From Microglena sp. YARC (Eukaryota > Chlorophyta > Chlorophyceae > Chlamydomonadales > Chlamydomonadaceae): a DNA stretch of 64,000 bases. Shown here piece after piece: positions 1 to 8,660 of the stretch. The notes beneath the pieces are model-generated. The model did no database searches. It was not told the origin of the DNA and saw nothing but the letters and a program-made list of their open reading frames with translations. The translations under genes were made by a program, and so were the position numbers. Every line of letters starts with the position of its first letter. Within the stretch, counting starts at the first letter, position 1. The stretch is from NCBI GenBank assembly GCA_022414725.1, contig CM039462.1, forward strand, positions 59,124,195 to 59,188,194, in the 5' to 3' direction.

Positions 1-131
1 CACCGGGGTGCGACGCATCTCCACTGGTTTGCTAACGAGAGCCAACTTGTTTGAGGTGGCATTCGTTCGAAATCGCATTGGATAGAATGATCTCCAATAC
101 AATCTTCATTGATTTCGTCAAAAGAACTCAT
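1..131 (-). pseudogene. F-box/LRR gene 5' fragment, cut by window edge
   Basis: On the minus strand this reads MSSFDEINED from an ATG at 131 and closely matches the first ~40 codons of the F-box/LRR gene at 1829-2539. It carries an extra A (AATACAATC against AATACATC), which shifts the frame after about ten codons. The non-coding DNA upstream of the ATG (132-225) also matches 2541-2640, so this is a duplicated gene start. The rest of the gene lies outside the window. It is a decayed paralogue and no function should be assigned. Confidence 0.7.
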
Positions 132-351
132 TCGTTTGTGTTACTGAAGAATTGAACTGGTTGTTTAACACATCATTCGATGACGAGTCGGACGAGAAGT
201 CGCGTGACCTTTAAATTATTAAAAGGGTTTGGCAACAGTTGTTCCATGATAAAAAAAATGACGCATTTTTGAAAAACACAACACAACAACAACAACAACA
301 TTTATAAACCAATATCTCTCTCTCCCTCGTTTCCCCCAAATCTTTGTCATG

Positions 352-470
352 TTACAGTCGGCGGAACAGTAAAATGAACATCCAATAAACGGTATAAGGC
401 GTCGACAGACGTTATAGTGTACCGAGTGGATGGTCTATAAATGGCCCGTCAGAAAAGAAAACCTCTTACA
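352..470 (+). repeat. Tc1/mariner-family left-end relic
   Basis: The sequence starts TACAGTCGGCGGAACAGTAAA and continues through the sub-terminal block GGTATAAGGCGTCGACAGACG, as in the complete 424-bp MITE at 19900-20323. It diverges and stops after about 120 bp, so only the left end survives. The flanking stretch 226-351 holds only AT-rich and (CAA)n low-complexity DNA. Confidence 0.75.
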
Positions 471-592
471 TACAGGAAAAGTGTGTGAGTGATTTTTCAT
501 TCATCATTCAGGTAGGCAGGCGGGAGTTGTTGTTGTAATTACATTGTTTCAATTCGTGTATCTTCATTACATCCGTTGCTTCGCGAAGCGTA

Positions 593-1146
593 TTGAAGCT
601 GTCACGCAACAAACGTCAGGCTTGTGTGTTTGCTATTTGCCTGTGCGGATCCCTGTACAACACTACTTATGTGGCCTTATATTACATGTGCAAGGATATG
701 TATGATAACTTGCGGGGCATCGAGGGATTCGCTACAGGTGCGGTGCCCATGGAGGGTTATTATTTCAGGGGGCAATTTCATGTGACGAATCAGACAGGCC
801 AGTTGCTGGAAATTCATTTGTCACCTCTGAACAATCAACGCGTGCTTGCAAGGCGGAGAATAGATGCAAACTTCAATGTATCTGTTGGAGATGCAGGAGT
901 CAGTGGCGGAGATGAAGTGTCATATTATGAAGCAACTTAGCGCAGAAAAGGTGCACCGGTCTGCCCTTGGCCATGGGATGACCGCGCACCTAGAGTCTCA
1001 TTCAACCAAGCCTACTATGACAGTAATTACATACTTGCCTTCTTCAGGATCTCAACCACCTACTACTGGCCACACATTCAATATTGTGGAGAATGCCCTG
1101 GTTTCTCGCAGGTGCGAGTATGTTTTGAACTGAAGCACTACATGTA
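593..1146 (+). CDS. unknown protein with one in-frame TAG
   Basis: I do not recognise this protein. A first open frame (about 115 codons, 593-940) begins with a hydrophobic, Cys-containing segment (VFAICLCGSLYNTTYV) that could be a membrane or signal anchor. The frame stops at TAG (938-940) but continues open and protein-like for another 67 codons to a TAG at 1144-1146. That second part is rich in Tyr, Phe and Cys (for example YCGECPGFSQVRVCFELKHYM without its last residue). No ATG suits the start: the frame is open upstream and the nominal start is TTG, so a 5' exon may exist. The internal TAG is nonsense, readthrough or recoding; the same pattern recurs in other genes of this window. Confidence 0.45.
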
Positions 1147-1186
1147 GCGTTGGCCCATCACAATAAGCAGGTGTATATACAGTCAA

Positions 1187-1250
1187 CGAATACTAAAATG
1201 AAACCGCTTCGTGTACGGCACACCTTATGGGTGTAACCTAATGTAATGTA
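1187..1250 (+). repeat. Tc1/mariner-family right-end relic
   Basis: TACAGTCAACGAATACTAAA followed by GAAACCGCTTCGTGTACGGC matches the Fanzor-side end of the transposon at 21603-25073 and the right end of the MITE at 19900-20323. It lies beside the 3' end of the decayed LRR array. It retains the short hairpin with arms ACACC/GGTGT that is discussed as part of a candidate guide-RNA scaffold. Confidence 0.75.
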
Positions 1251-1259
1251 AGGAGGTTC

Positions 1260-1828
1260 ACGCATCTTTCGTGCCACCGCATCCTCCTTGCGTGTAGACG
1301 CATAACGAAGTGAGGCTGACAGCGGTGATATGTCGTCCACAAGTGTGTTCGAAATGTCGAGGTGAAGCAACGCAGTGAGTCCGGACAGTGGTGATATGTC
1401 GCCCACACGTGTGGACGACGACTGTTCAGTGTGAACCAACAAAGCGAGTCCGGACAGAGGTGATAGGTCAGTCACGTAGGTGTACGATAATGTCCAGGTG
1501 AACCAACGAAGTGAGTCCGGACAGCTTGTGATATGCCGTCCCATGTTTGTGTACTCCATGTTCAGGTGAATCAATTGAAGTGAGGCCGGACAGCGGTGAT
1601 ATGCAGCCCACGTCGTTGTACGATATATCCAGATGACAACGAAGTGAGGAAGGAACAGTGGTGGATATGTCGTCACACGCGTGGACGACATGTTCAGGTG
1701 AACCAACGAAGTGAGTCCGGACAGCGGTGATATATCGTCCACCATGTGGACGTACTCCATGTTCAGGTGAATCAATGAAGTGAGGCCGGACAGAGGTGAT
1801 ACGTCGCCCACGTCGTTGTACGATATTA
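1260..1828 (-). pseudogene. decayed LRR tail of the F-box/LRR gene
   Basis: About eight more LRR units of the DISPLSGLTSLVHLNM type continue downstream of the intact F-box/LRR reading frame, but in changing frames. The first break is a missing C in the repeat near 1852 (GTGAGGCGGACAG against GTGAGGCCGGACAG in sister repeats). Later repeats carry further one-base losses and gains. The tandem 69-bp units imply that array length changes by unequal exchange. The complete ancestral protein would have had roughly 14-15 LRRs. Confidence 0.7.
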
Positions 1829-2539
1829 TCAGATGAACCAACGAAGTGAGGCGGACAGTAGTGATATGTCGTCCACACGTGTGGACGACATGTTCAGGTG
1901 AACCAACTCAGTGAGACCGGACAGCTGTGATATGTCTTCCACCATGTGGGTGTACTCCATGTTCAGGTGAATCAATGAAGTGAGGCCGGACAGCGGTGAT
2001 ACGTAGCCCACGCGTGTGGACGATATGTATAGGTGAACCAATGAAGTGAGGCCTGACAGCGGTGATATGTCGTCCACAAGTGTGTACGAAATGTCGAGGT
2101 GATGCAACGCAGTGAGTCCAGACAGTGGTGATATGTCGTACACACGTGGGGACAACGACATGTTCAGGTGAACCAACGAAGCGAGGCCGGACAGGGGTGA
2201 TAGGTCGGTCACGTAGGTGTACGATATGTCGAGGTGAACCAACGAAGTGAGTCCGGACAGAGGTGATATGTCGAGCACGTCTTCGATCTCCGACCTTTTT
2301 TCGTAGGGTACGTCTTTCCCCCGATTGATACAGATTTTCAATTCTTGGAGCCTGCAAATGCGTGAGACGTAGTCCAAACTTTTATAATGGCTTATGTGGA
2401 TCCTTGTGACACACCGGAGTGCGACGCATCTCCACTGTTTGCAAACGAGAACCACTTGTTTGAGGTGGCATTCGTTCGAAATCGCATTGGATAGAATGAT
2501 CTCCAATACATCTTCATTGATTTCGGCAAAGGAACTCAT
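1829..2539 (-). CDS. F-box / leucine-rich repeat protein
   Basis: 236 residues from ATG. Residues 1-60 form an F-box-like helical region (VLEIILSNAI, then VVLVCKQWRCVALRC), expected to bind Skp1 of an SCF ubiquitin ligase. From about residue 90 there are six LRRs of 22-23 residues with core DISPLSGLTSLVHLDIS, resembling SDS22/internalin-type repeats; these would form the substrate-binding surface. The frame ends prematurely in LLSASLRWFI because of a one-base deletion in the next repeat, so the product is a truncated version of a longer array (see 1260-1828). An incomplete paralogue begins at 131. Fold assignment is firm; the SCF role is inferred from family knowledge. Confidence 0.8.
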   Translation of the reverse strand: MSSFAEINEDVLEIILSNAISNECHLKQVVLVCKQWRCVALRCVTRIHISHYKSLDYVSRICRLQELKICINRGKDVPYEKRSEIEDVLDISPLSGLTSLVHLDISYTYVTDLSPLSGLASLVHLNMSLSPRVYDISPLSGLTALHHLDISYTLVDDISPLSGLTSLVHLYISSTRVGYVSPLSGLTSLIHLNMEYTHMVEDISQLSGLTELVHLNMSSTRVDDISLLSASLRWFI

Positions 2540-2540
2540 G

Positions 2541-2800
2541 GAAAATTAAATTGATTTGTTTCTGTCACTGAAGAATGAATGGTTGTTTACACTTCATTCG
2601 ATGACGAGTGGACGAGAAGTCGCCGTGACCCTTTAACCCAATTTGTTTAAGAACGTGCGCGCACCTCGCGTGCATGAATCAGACTCCCTCACAGCGTGAG
2701 GCGTACCTCGCCACCAAGCGAGCTACGCTCGACGAGCTTGCAATTGAGCTTCGCTCCATGTCCCTCGTCTTCCAGACGCTTTAGTTATATAGTATATAGT
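2541..2800. other. intergenic, duplicated 5' flank
   Basis: The first ~100 bases match the flank of the LRR fragment at 132-225. The remainder (2640-2800) contains a short open stretch without a recognisable product. I see no gene here. Confidence 0.5.
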
Positions 2801-2804
2801 CGAC

Positions 2805-3150
2805 GGACAGACGTTAGTGTACGAGTGAATGGTCCTACAAAATGGCCCGTCCAGCAAAGAAACCTCCTTTCATGACGCATTGCACATCAACAAAGACCCC
2901 GTGTTCTTTCGGGCCGGTACCGGGGAAGAGGCGATCGCTGAAGTGCGGCTGGTCCTTCAATGGACACTCTCAAAAGTACCGACAAAAGAACGATACGGAG
3001 TCTGCAGGATGGAGAGCCGTGATCTAAAAAAGAACCACGATATTCTCGTTAACACTCTGCAATTTGTTGATACAAAATCGTATTGGTGTTCCACTGCCCC
3101 GTGGGTTGCTACACCATTTGGTTACACCGTAAGGTGTGCCGTACACGAAG
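2805..3150 (+). mobile_element. internal part of a Tc1/mariner-family MITE
   Basis: Nearly identical to 19955-20300 inside the complete 424-bp MITE, but both terminal inverted repeats are missing. The left edge starts within GTCGACGGACAGACGTTAGTG and the right edge runs into a poly-T after CGTACACGAAG. The short frames in it (MARPAKKPPF..., MVLQNGPSSK...) are shared by both MITE copies. They are either remnants of the parent element or non-coding. Confidence 0.75.
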
Positions 3151-3420
3151 GTTTTTTTTTTCTTCCCGAGTGATCCTCCCCTCTCCGTGTTTACACAGGA
3201 TCTGTGCAGGAACTTTTGCTTTTTGGAGGTCCCTACCACAGTGGGAGTGGTCGCTGTGTGACGAGACTCTACAGGATCCGCATTGATGAGAGTGGTCGCT
3301 GTGTGACGTTACTCGACAGGATCCGTATTGATGAGATGCATGGGTGTGATGCCTAGCTCATGTCCAGACGTGAGCATGATGGAGGTAGTGAATGCACTTA
3401 CATCTGCTAGATCGGATGGT

Positions 3421-3455
3421 ATAGTTGTTCTCAAATAAAGTGGGACACACCTTAT
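3421..3455 (+). repeat. second Tc1-like terminal repeat family
   Basis: TAGTTGTTCTCAAATAAAGTGGGACACACC recurs as TTTTTCTCAAATATAGTGGGACACA near 4095, and inverted at 25344-25374 and near 41530-41550. It looks like a terminal repeat of a different transposon; no transposase for it lies in the window. The stretch 3160-3420 contains a small direct duplication (GAGTGGTCGCTGTGTGACG twice) and no gene. Confidence 0.5.
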
Positions 3456-3609
3456 AATAATCCAGACTGCAGATCGATGCTTTTGGGCAACATAGTCGTT
3501 AAAAGTAGTGGTATTTCACTGGCGCCGTAAAGCTCCCACTTATTCTACAGCGTAAACATATATTATTCCTTGCAGGACGACGATCGCCATGATTACCAGA
3601 TATTTTTAG

Positions 3610-4008
3610 TATGGTGATTCGTACAAATTCTTTGGTGTTCACAACAAGTGCTCAAGGGACGGTTTCGAATTCCACGAGGTGTGGGTGCCCGGATTGTCAT
3701 CCGTCATTGGTGGTGGGGAGACATTGGATGAAGCGATTGCAGCAGCTGCAGTGATGCTGACGATCATTCTTACGGGGATGCAATCCCATGGAGAGGTCAT
3801 ACCGGGACCGCTGAGCCAGGAATCGGTGAAACAACGTGGTTTGATGGAGGAGAAAGTGCAGATGGACGGGTTCGATTCCAAGTTTTGTGATGTTGTAACA
3901 GTCAAGTCTGTGCCACCGAGTTGTGTGCCACAGTTGTCAGAGCAGGAACTGGAAAATCTTGAGGATGAGGCCAGGGAAATCTGGGCCACTCTGTCGACTG
4001 ACCGATAG
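3610..4008 (+). CDS. HicB-like domain exon
   Basis: A pyrimidine-rich acceptor (ATATTTTTAG) precedes an open frame of 132 codons ending in TAG at 4006-4008. The segment HEVWVPGLSSVIGGGETLDE, followed by an Ala-rich helix and GEVIPGP, fits the HicB antitoxin pattern: a strand with PdLpG, G-D/E-T-leEA, a helix, then iPxP. The HicB fold is a partial RNase H-like domain. No HicA partner is visible. The rest (SEQELENLEDEAREIW) is a charged helix. An additional acceptor-like site (CCTTGCAG) near 3571-3576 suggests more 5' exons. The domain match was made by eye and is moderate; a eukaryotic protein that borrowed the fold is as likely as an antitoxin. Confidence 0.45.
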   Translation, partial: YGDSYKFFGVHNKCSRDGFEFHEVWVPGLSSVIGGGETLDEAIAAAAVMLTIILTGMQSHGEVIPGPLSQESVKQRGLMEEKVQMDGFDSKFCDVVTVKSVPPSCVPQLSEQELENLEDEAREIWATLSTDR

Positions 4009-4093
4009 GAGTGTGATACTGGTGCTTTGGAGCTTGTAGTCAATTTAAGATGTTTTACAAAATGTCAAATATGTCAATGTGTAAATATTAGGC

Positions 4094-4126
4094 ACAGTTT
4101 TTCTCAAATATAGTGGGACACATATA
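4094..4126 (+). repeat. second Tc1-like terminal repeat, copy
   Basis: TTTTTCTCAAATATAGTGGG is a divergent copy of the repeat at 3421-3455 in the same orientation. The two therefore do not bracket the HicB-like exon as inverted ends. Confidence 0.45.
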
Positions 4127-4157
4127 TAAATACACGAGCATATACCCATTAAATATG

Positions 4158-6026
4158 TTAGGTAGCTTGTGTCAACGAGTCGGGTACATGGCCCTTCGTC
4201 ATCATATCAACATTGTCTTTGATAACTGCATCCAGTATGACGTAATCTTCTGGACATCTATCTTGAAAAAAACCAGATCCAAATATTTTTCTGTAATATG
4301 CATATAAAGGGAACTCTTCCAATCTTTCGAAATCAAAAGCTAACTTCCAATTTGGTAAAACATTCACAACACTGTGAATCCATCCTGGAGCCACATGAAC
4401 TACCTGTCCATGGCTTTGGGAAACAATTCGGACCAAGTTGGGGACTTGGCGATGTAATTGAAACATTTCATCCGCTGACAACAAGGGGAAGTCAGTTTTT
4501 AGTCTAATAGCTTCCTCAAACTTGTCTCTGACTACCTTCACACAATTGCCAGACTGCACAAAAGCAATAAATTCTTCAAATCCCCAAGGGGGGATAAAAA
4601 GTCAATATGCTAATGAACCAGTCACACCTGGGGTCAATGAGAAAGCAACATTAAGTCCCCGGGTAATATCCCAATGTAAACCAGTTCCATCTCCTCCTTG
4701 CGTTGACAGAAACAACATCGTTTTCATACGTATGTTCTGGTCAGGGCGGATATTTACTGCAGCAGCGTCCATAAATAGAGCCTTTGCTATACTATCTAGC
4801 TGATTGTTGTGCAATAAATCCAATGTGGATTGGAGGTATACACGTGAGATGAAATACTCAGTATTTTGGACAGTCAATTTAGTGACACGAGGCATATTAA
4901 TTCTTATTTTCTCGGAAAGCATGTTAAACTTATCTTCAGAATGGAAGGAGTCCTGAATGATTCTGAACAGCTCGGACGCTGTGGGTAATACCTCCCACGA
5001 TGTGGAGACAATAGTGGGAGCGTATCTGTGCATATCAATCGTAATTGCCGCATTAGAAACTAACTCCAACACCTTCCTAGCTACAGCAGAGATGTCCTTA
5101 TCCAAAAATATATTCATGTGAGGACCCAACACTCTCATATCCCAACATAATGGGCACACAAGATGGTTCTCATTGGCGTACGTCAGAATTTCGGTTTTAA
5201 TTCTGCAATACATACAGCCTGCACTTGAATCGGAATTGGACGCCTTCACGCGAGCGTCTCGGATGTCAGTCTACAAAAAAAAGGATACATTAAATAAGAT
5301 AAGACGAAGGAGAGTAAATTAATTTTGACAATACAAGTGCTTGACATGACAGTAACAGTACAATCAAGAACAACCTATGAATTTGACAAGTCACAACCCT
5401 GTTTGAAGACACATCTCACTGCACCAGTCATCCTACAAGTAGGGCTGACAATTGCCAATGAATTCGTCAATTGCTTGACATGACAGATACATTACAAAAT
5501 GCAAAGGTAGCATCCATTAATTGATTCAGTATGACCATACACAAGTGCTTGACATGACAGTAACATTACAAAATGCAAAGGTAGCATCCATTACTTGCAT
5601 CAGTATGACCATACACAAGTGCTTGACATGACAGTAACATTACAAAATGCAAAGGTAGCATCCATTACTTGCATCAGTATGACCATACACAAGTGCTTAA
5701 CATGACAGTAACATTACAATCAAGAGAAACCTATGAATTAAACAAGTAAAGTACGTCACAAAAATCAAACTCACTAGGGGTTGCTTGAAGAAATCAGCTT
5801 CTGGGTTGAATGTAGCGTGCAGGATTCCTTTGGTGTTAACCTCAATGAAGGCTGCTCCCATGAGAATTGAGATGGTCATTATGCACATCAACAACTCTCC
5901 TCTTCGTGTGGACTTCAGGATGGACTTCACAGTCATCCCTGTGCAATGGGGTTCCATGGGGAATGCAGTGTGTGTCAGTTTAAGGACAACAACAAGATTC
6001 GATTTATTGTGATAACAGGTGAATCC
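4158..6026 (-). CDS. JmjC-like dioxygenase, two exons, one in-frame TGA
   Basis: Exon 1 (6026-5775) starts after a TTTTTAG acceptor and ends at a GTGAGT donor. Exon 2 (5270-4158) follows a T-rich TTGTAG acceptor and joins in phase 0. Exon 2 begins with a zinc-ribbon-like pair (CMYC and CPLC) and a helical region. A JmjC core follows, with iron ligands LHWD in the first half and GWIHSVVNVLPNWKLAFDF at the end, where H is the third ligand. JmjC enzymes are Fe(II)/2-oxoglutarate hydroxylases or histone demethylases. An in-frame TGA lies between GSLAY and LFIPPWGFEEF near 4599-4601; the family often has Trp there, so TGG to TGA is the simplest reading. The first exon is not the true start, and upstream exons were not resolved. 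It is probably a recent pseudogene, since other genes here end at TGA. Confidence 0.6.
5330..5705 (-). repeat. ~75-bp tandem repeats inside the JmjC intron
   Basis: Several imperfect copies of a unit containing ACAAGTGCTTGACATGACAG and GCATCAGTATGACCATACAC fill most of the intron 5271-5774. A longer segment (CAACCCTGTTTGAAGACACA) is also present. The same family, reverse-complemented, fills the large intron of the chromodomain gene at 10087-11236. Relative to the transcription of each host gene the two arrays have the same orientation. Confidence 0.8.
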
Positions 6027-6263
6027 CTAAAAAGTAGTTTGTGACGGAAGGACGGACACACACACACACACACACAGTTGACAAGCATATCCCACAATCA
6101 AAAATTTAATTCGGGTTGATACAATGGAAATGTAACCAATTAGAGGTATAGTTGAATTTTTTGAGTCGGCTGGGCGTGTCCCTTGCGTGCGTAGGATTGA
6201 ACACATAGTCTTGACAGCCTGGACACGTGGCATCTGAATTATGGTCAACCGCTGGCATTAAAA
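6027..6263 (-). other. possible further exon region, not resolved
   Basis: The minus strand is open over about 50 codons here and contains a CPGC motif and a basic helix-like stretch (PSRLKKFNYTSNWL), but I found no clear splice sites. It could be an upstream exon of the JmjC gene. A (CA)n microsatellite lies at 6056-6076. Confidence 0.3.
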
Positions 6264-6347
6264 CCTCTTGGGAGTCACTGAGGACTTCGTATCGTTCCAG
6301 GTAAATAAACTTGGAACGATGCGAAGTCCTCAGTGACTCCCAAGAGG
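6264..6347. repeat. 37-bp inverted repeat (hairpin)
   Basis: The left arm 6264-6300 (CCTCTTGGGAGTCACTGAGG onwards) pairs with 6311-6347 with about two mismatches, across a 10-base AT-rich loop. The right arm is the beginning of a reverse transcriptase relic, so the left arm is an inverted duplication of the same DNA. Confidence 0.85.
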
Positions 6348-6651
6348 GATTCAGACTGAACAGAAGCACCCATAGACAGCTGACCCACCTCATTCATGAC
6401 ATCGAGGATACGGCCCACTCAAGAAGAGACCTGTTTGCATGGAATAAATTATTCCATGCGAACAGGTGTTACGACCTGATGCATAAATGTTACTTCGATG
6501 TTACGACCTGATGCGGTTTTTGACCGCTACTTTGACTTCTCATCTGCCTGTAATACGGTGGACAATGACAAGCTGCTCCAAACTATGTATGACCTTGGAA
6601 TCACCGTAGATGTCATTGAAACAGTGAAAGGAATTTACAAGGGGGCTACTA
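6303..6651 (+). pseudogene. non-LTR retrotransposon reverse transcriptase fragment
   Basis: The frame reads EVLSDSQEGFRLNRSTHRQL (RT block with the QxGFR motif). After a small disrupted segment it reads YFDFSSACNTVDNDKLLQTM, the RT block containing the first catalytic aspartate in the usual F-D-F-S-x-A-F-x-T-V form, then LGITVDVIETVKGIYKGATT. This is the LINE-type RT order. The YxDD block and the other domains are absent. The fragment stops exactly at a Tc1/mariner left end (TACAGTCGG near 6651), so a later insertion removed or displaced the rest. The short interruption contains duplicated sequence (TGTTACGACCTGATGC twice). Confidence 0.75.
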
Positions 6652-7160
6652 CAGTCGGCGGAACAGTAAAATGAAACATCCCAACAAACGGTGGCACACA
6701 CAAAACAACTGGCTACACATACATGGCCGCACAGTTATGTGCTAGTACATACACACACATCTGGCAAACACAAGTACATACACACACATCAGGCAAACAT
6801 GAACACACTCAGCCAATCAAGCATGCACACAGAAACAATTTGCTATCCATGTACTGCCACACAGCAATGTGCTAGTACATACATACACATCTGGCTGCAC
6901 TACAAGACAACCCCATGCAAACATGAACACACTCAAATACACACGCACGCATGCACAAAATAAATTGCCATCCTTACACTTCCACACTTCACTGTGCATT
7001 CCCCCACACACATCTGGATGTCCATGCACTACAAGATGACCCCATGCAAACACAAACACACTCAAATACACGGATATGCAAGCACAATACAAATTAATAT
7101 TCATGCACTTCCACACAGAACTGTGCACACACACACACACACACATCTGGCTACTAATAA
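6652..7160. repeat. mariner left end followed by CA-rich satellite
   Basis: A Tc1/mariner left end (TACAGTCGGCGGAACAGTAA, about 40 bp) leads into imperfect repeats of ACACATCTGGCAAACACA, CATGCAAACACAAACACACT and related sequence. They are biased to C and A on the plus strand. The open frames in this region are His/Thr-rich or Cys/Val-rich and come from the repeat; I see no gene. Confidence 0.75.
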
Positions 7161-7188
7161 ATCATTATTATCATTTCAAATTACTCAC

Positions 7189-7386
7189 CAAGATTGGATG
7201 TGTCTTCTTTAAAAGCATCAGCCCCCCCACTTCCTTCAACTACCAAGGCTGATCCGAACAATGAAGGACTACGCATTGACTCGGAGGCTGCAGCCTTTAG
7301 CTTTGCAGCTTTCCTCACACCTCTTAGGGACTTATTCGAGGGTCCCCTAGTATTCTGGGCTACCTGGGTTGACTTGGGCATGTTTC
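7189..7386 (-). CDS. unknown exon with clear splice sites
   Basis: On the minus strand an acceptor (CGTAACACAG) at 7387-7388 opens a 198-base exon reading NMPKSTQVAQNTRGPSNKSL and a basic, Ala/Ser-rich continuation. It closes at a GTGAGT donor (7183-7188). A related acceptor and exon start occurs on the plus strand at 14272-14300 (CGTAACACAG then GAAACATACCCAAGTC), at the outer edge of the other arm of the large inverted repeat. The product is not recognised; the basic composition suggests nucleic-acid binding or disorder. Confidence 0.45.
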
Positions 7387-8495
7387 CTGTGTTACGAAAC
7401 AATGGAGCAAAAAATCAGTCAGGGAAAAAGGCAGTGCAGCAACAGCATTTGACTATCCTGTAATATAGATCCTACAAGCTCAACTCGATCTAGCATCCTA
7501 TCAGTTATCGAACAGTCGCGACAGTACAGGCAGGCATTGCAGCAGCAGCAGCATCTAACAACTATCCAGTAAGCTATATCCGACCATCTCAACTCGATAT
7601 AGCATCCTGTCAGTTATCGAACAGTCGCGACAGTGCAGGCAAGCATTGCATCAGCAGCAGCAGCAGCAGCAGCAGCATCTAACAACTATCCTGTAATCTA
7701 TATCCGACCAGCTCGACTCGATCTAGCATCCTGTAAGTTATCGAACAGTCGCGACAGTGCAGGCAGGCATTGCAGCAGCAGCATCTAACAACTATCCTTT
7801 AAGCTATATCCGACCAGCTCGACTCGATCTAGCATCCTGTCAGTTATTGAACAGTCGGGACAGTACAGGCAAGCATTGCAGCAGCAGCAGCAGCAGCAGC
7901 AGCATCTAACAACTATCCTGTAAGCTATATCCGACCAGCTCGACTCGATCTAGCATCCTGTCAGTTATCGAACAGTCACGACAGTGCAGGCAGGCATTGC
8001 AGCAGCAGCAGCATCTAACAACTATCCTGTAAGCTATATCCGACCAGCTCGACTCGATCTAGCATCCTGTCAGTTATCGAACAGTCGCAACAGTGCAGGC
8101 AGGCATTGCAGCAGCAGCAGCAGCAGCATCTAACAACTATCCTGTAAGCTAGATCCGACCAACTTCACCTGGTTGATTGAACAAACGCGATTGAGCGAGC
8201 GAGCAAGCACTTCCTGAGCAATGCGAGCAAGCACTTCCTGAGCGATGCGAGCAAGCACTTCCTGAGAGAGCGAGCGAGCGAGCGAGCACTTCCTGAGCAA
8301 TGCAATTCGGCAATGCAATTCAAATTAGCGAACAGGCGATGCAACTCGTCGCGAAATCCTGGAAGCTATTTCAAAGACACCTCACCTTGGGCTTCCGAAT
8401 TTCCAGGAATTGAGTGGTAACCAGCGAAAGATGTGGTGCATCATCGCTGGAACGAGCATATGAACCTACTAAACCCTTATCATGTTTCAGCTCGC
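7381..8495. repeat. arm A of a large inverted repeat, with 120-bp satellites
   Basis: From 7455 to 8160 there are about six copies of a ~110-125-bp unit (ATCCGACCAGCTCGACTCGA, GTTATCGAACAGTCGCGACA, then CAG trinucleotide runs of varying length). These are followed by GCGAGCAAGCACTTCCTGAG repeats and a unique ~200-bp stretch (8290-8495). The whole block reappears reverse-complemented at 13110-14290. Confidence 0.85.
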
Positions 8496-8660
8496 GCGAC
8501 GTTTGCGGTCAGCCAGCATTCCGACGAACCCGTCCTTCGTCCTTTTTGTCCTTTTCGTCCTTCGTCCTTCGTCTACTTGTAAAAACTACTATTCTACTAT
8601 TCTACTCTATTCTACTATTCTACTATTCTACTCCTTTTCTTCTAGGAATCCTGCATCGAG

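Noticed and set aside
3421..4126. HicB-like exon captured between inverted ends
   Set aside because: The two flanking terminal repeats are in direct, not inverted, orientation.
6691..7212. His/Thr-rich plus and Cys/Val-rich minus frames
   Set aside because: Low-complexity CA/GT-rich repeat without codon structure.
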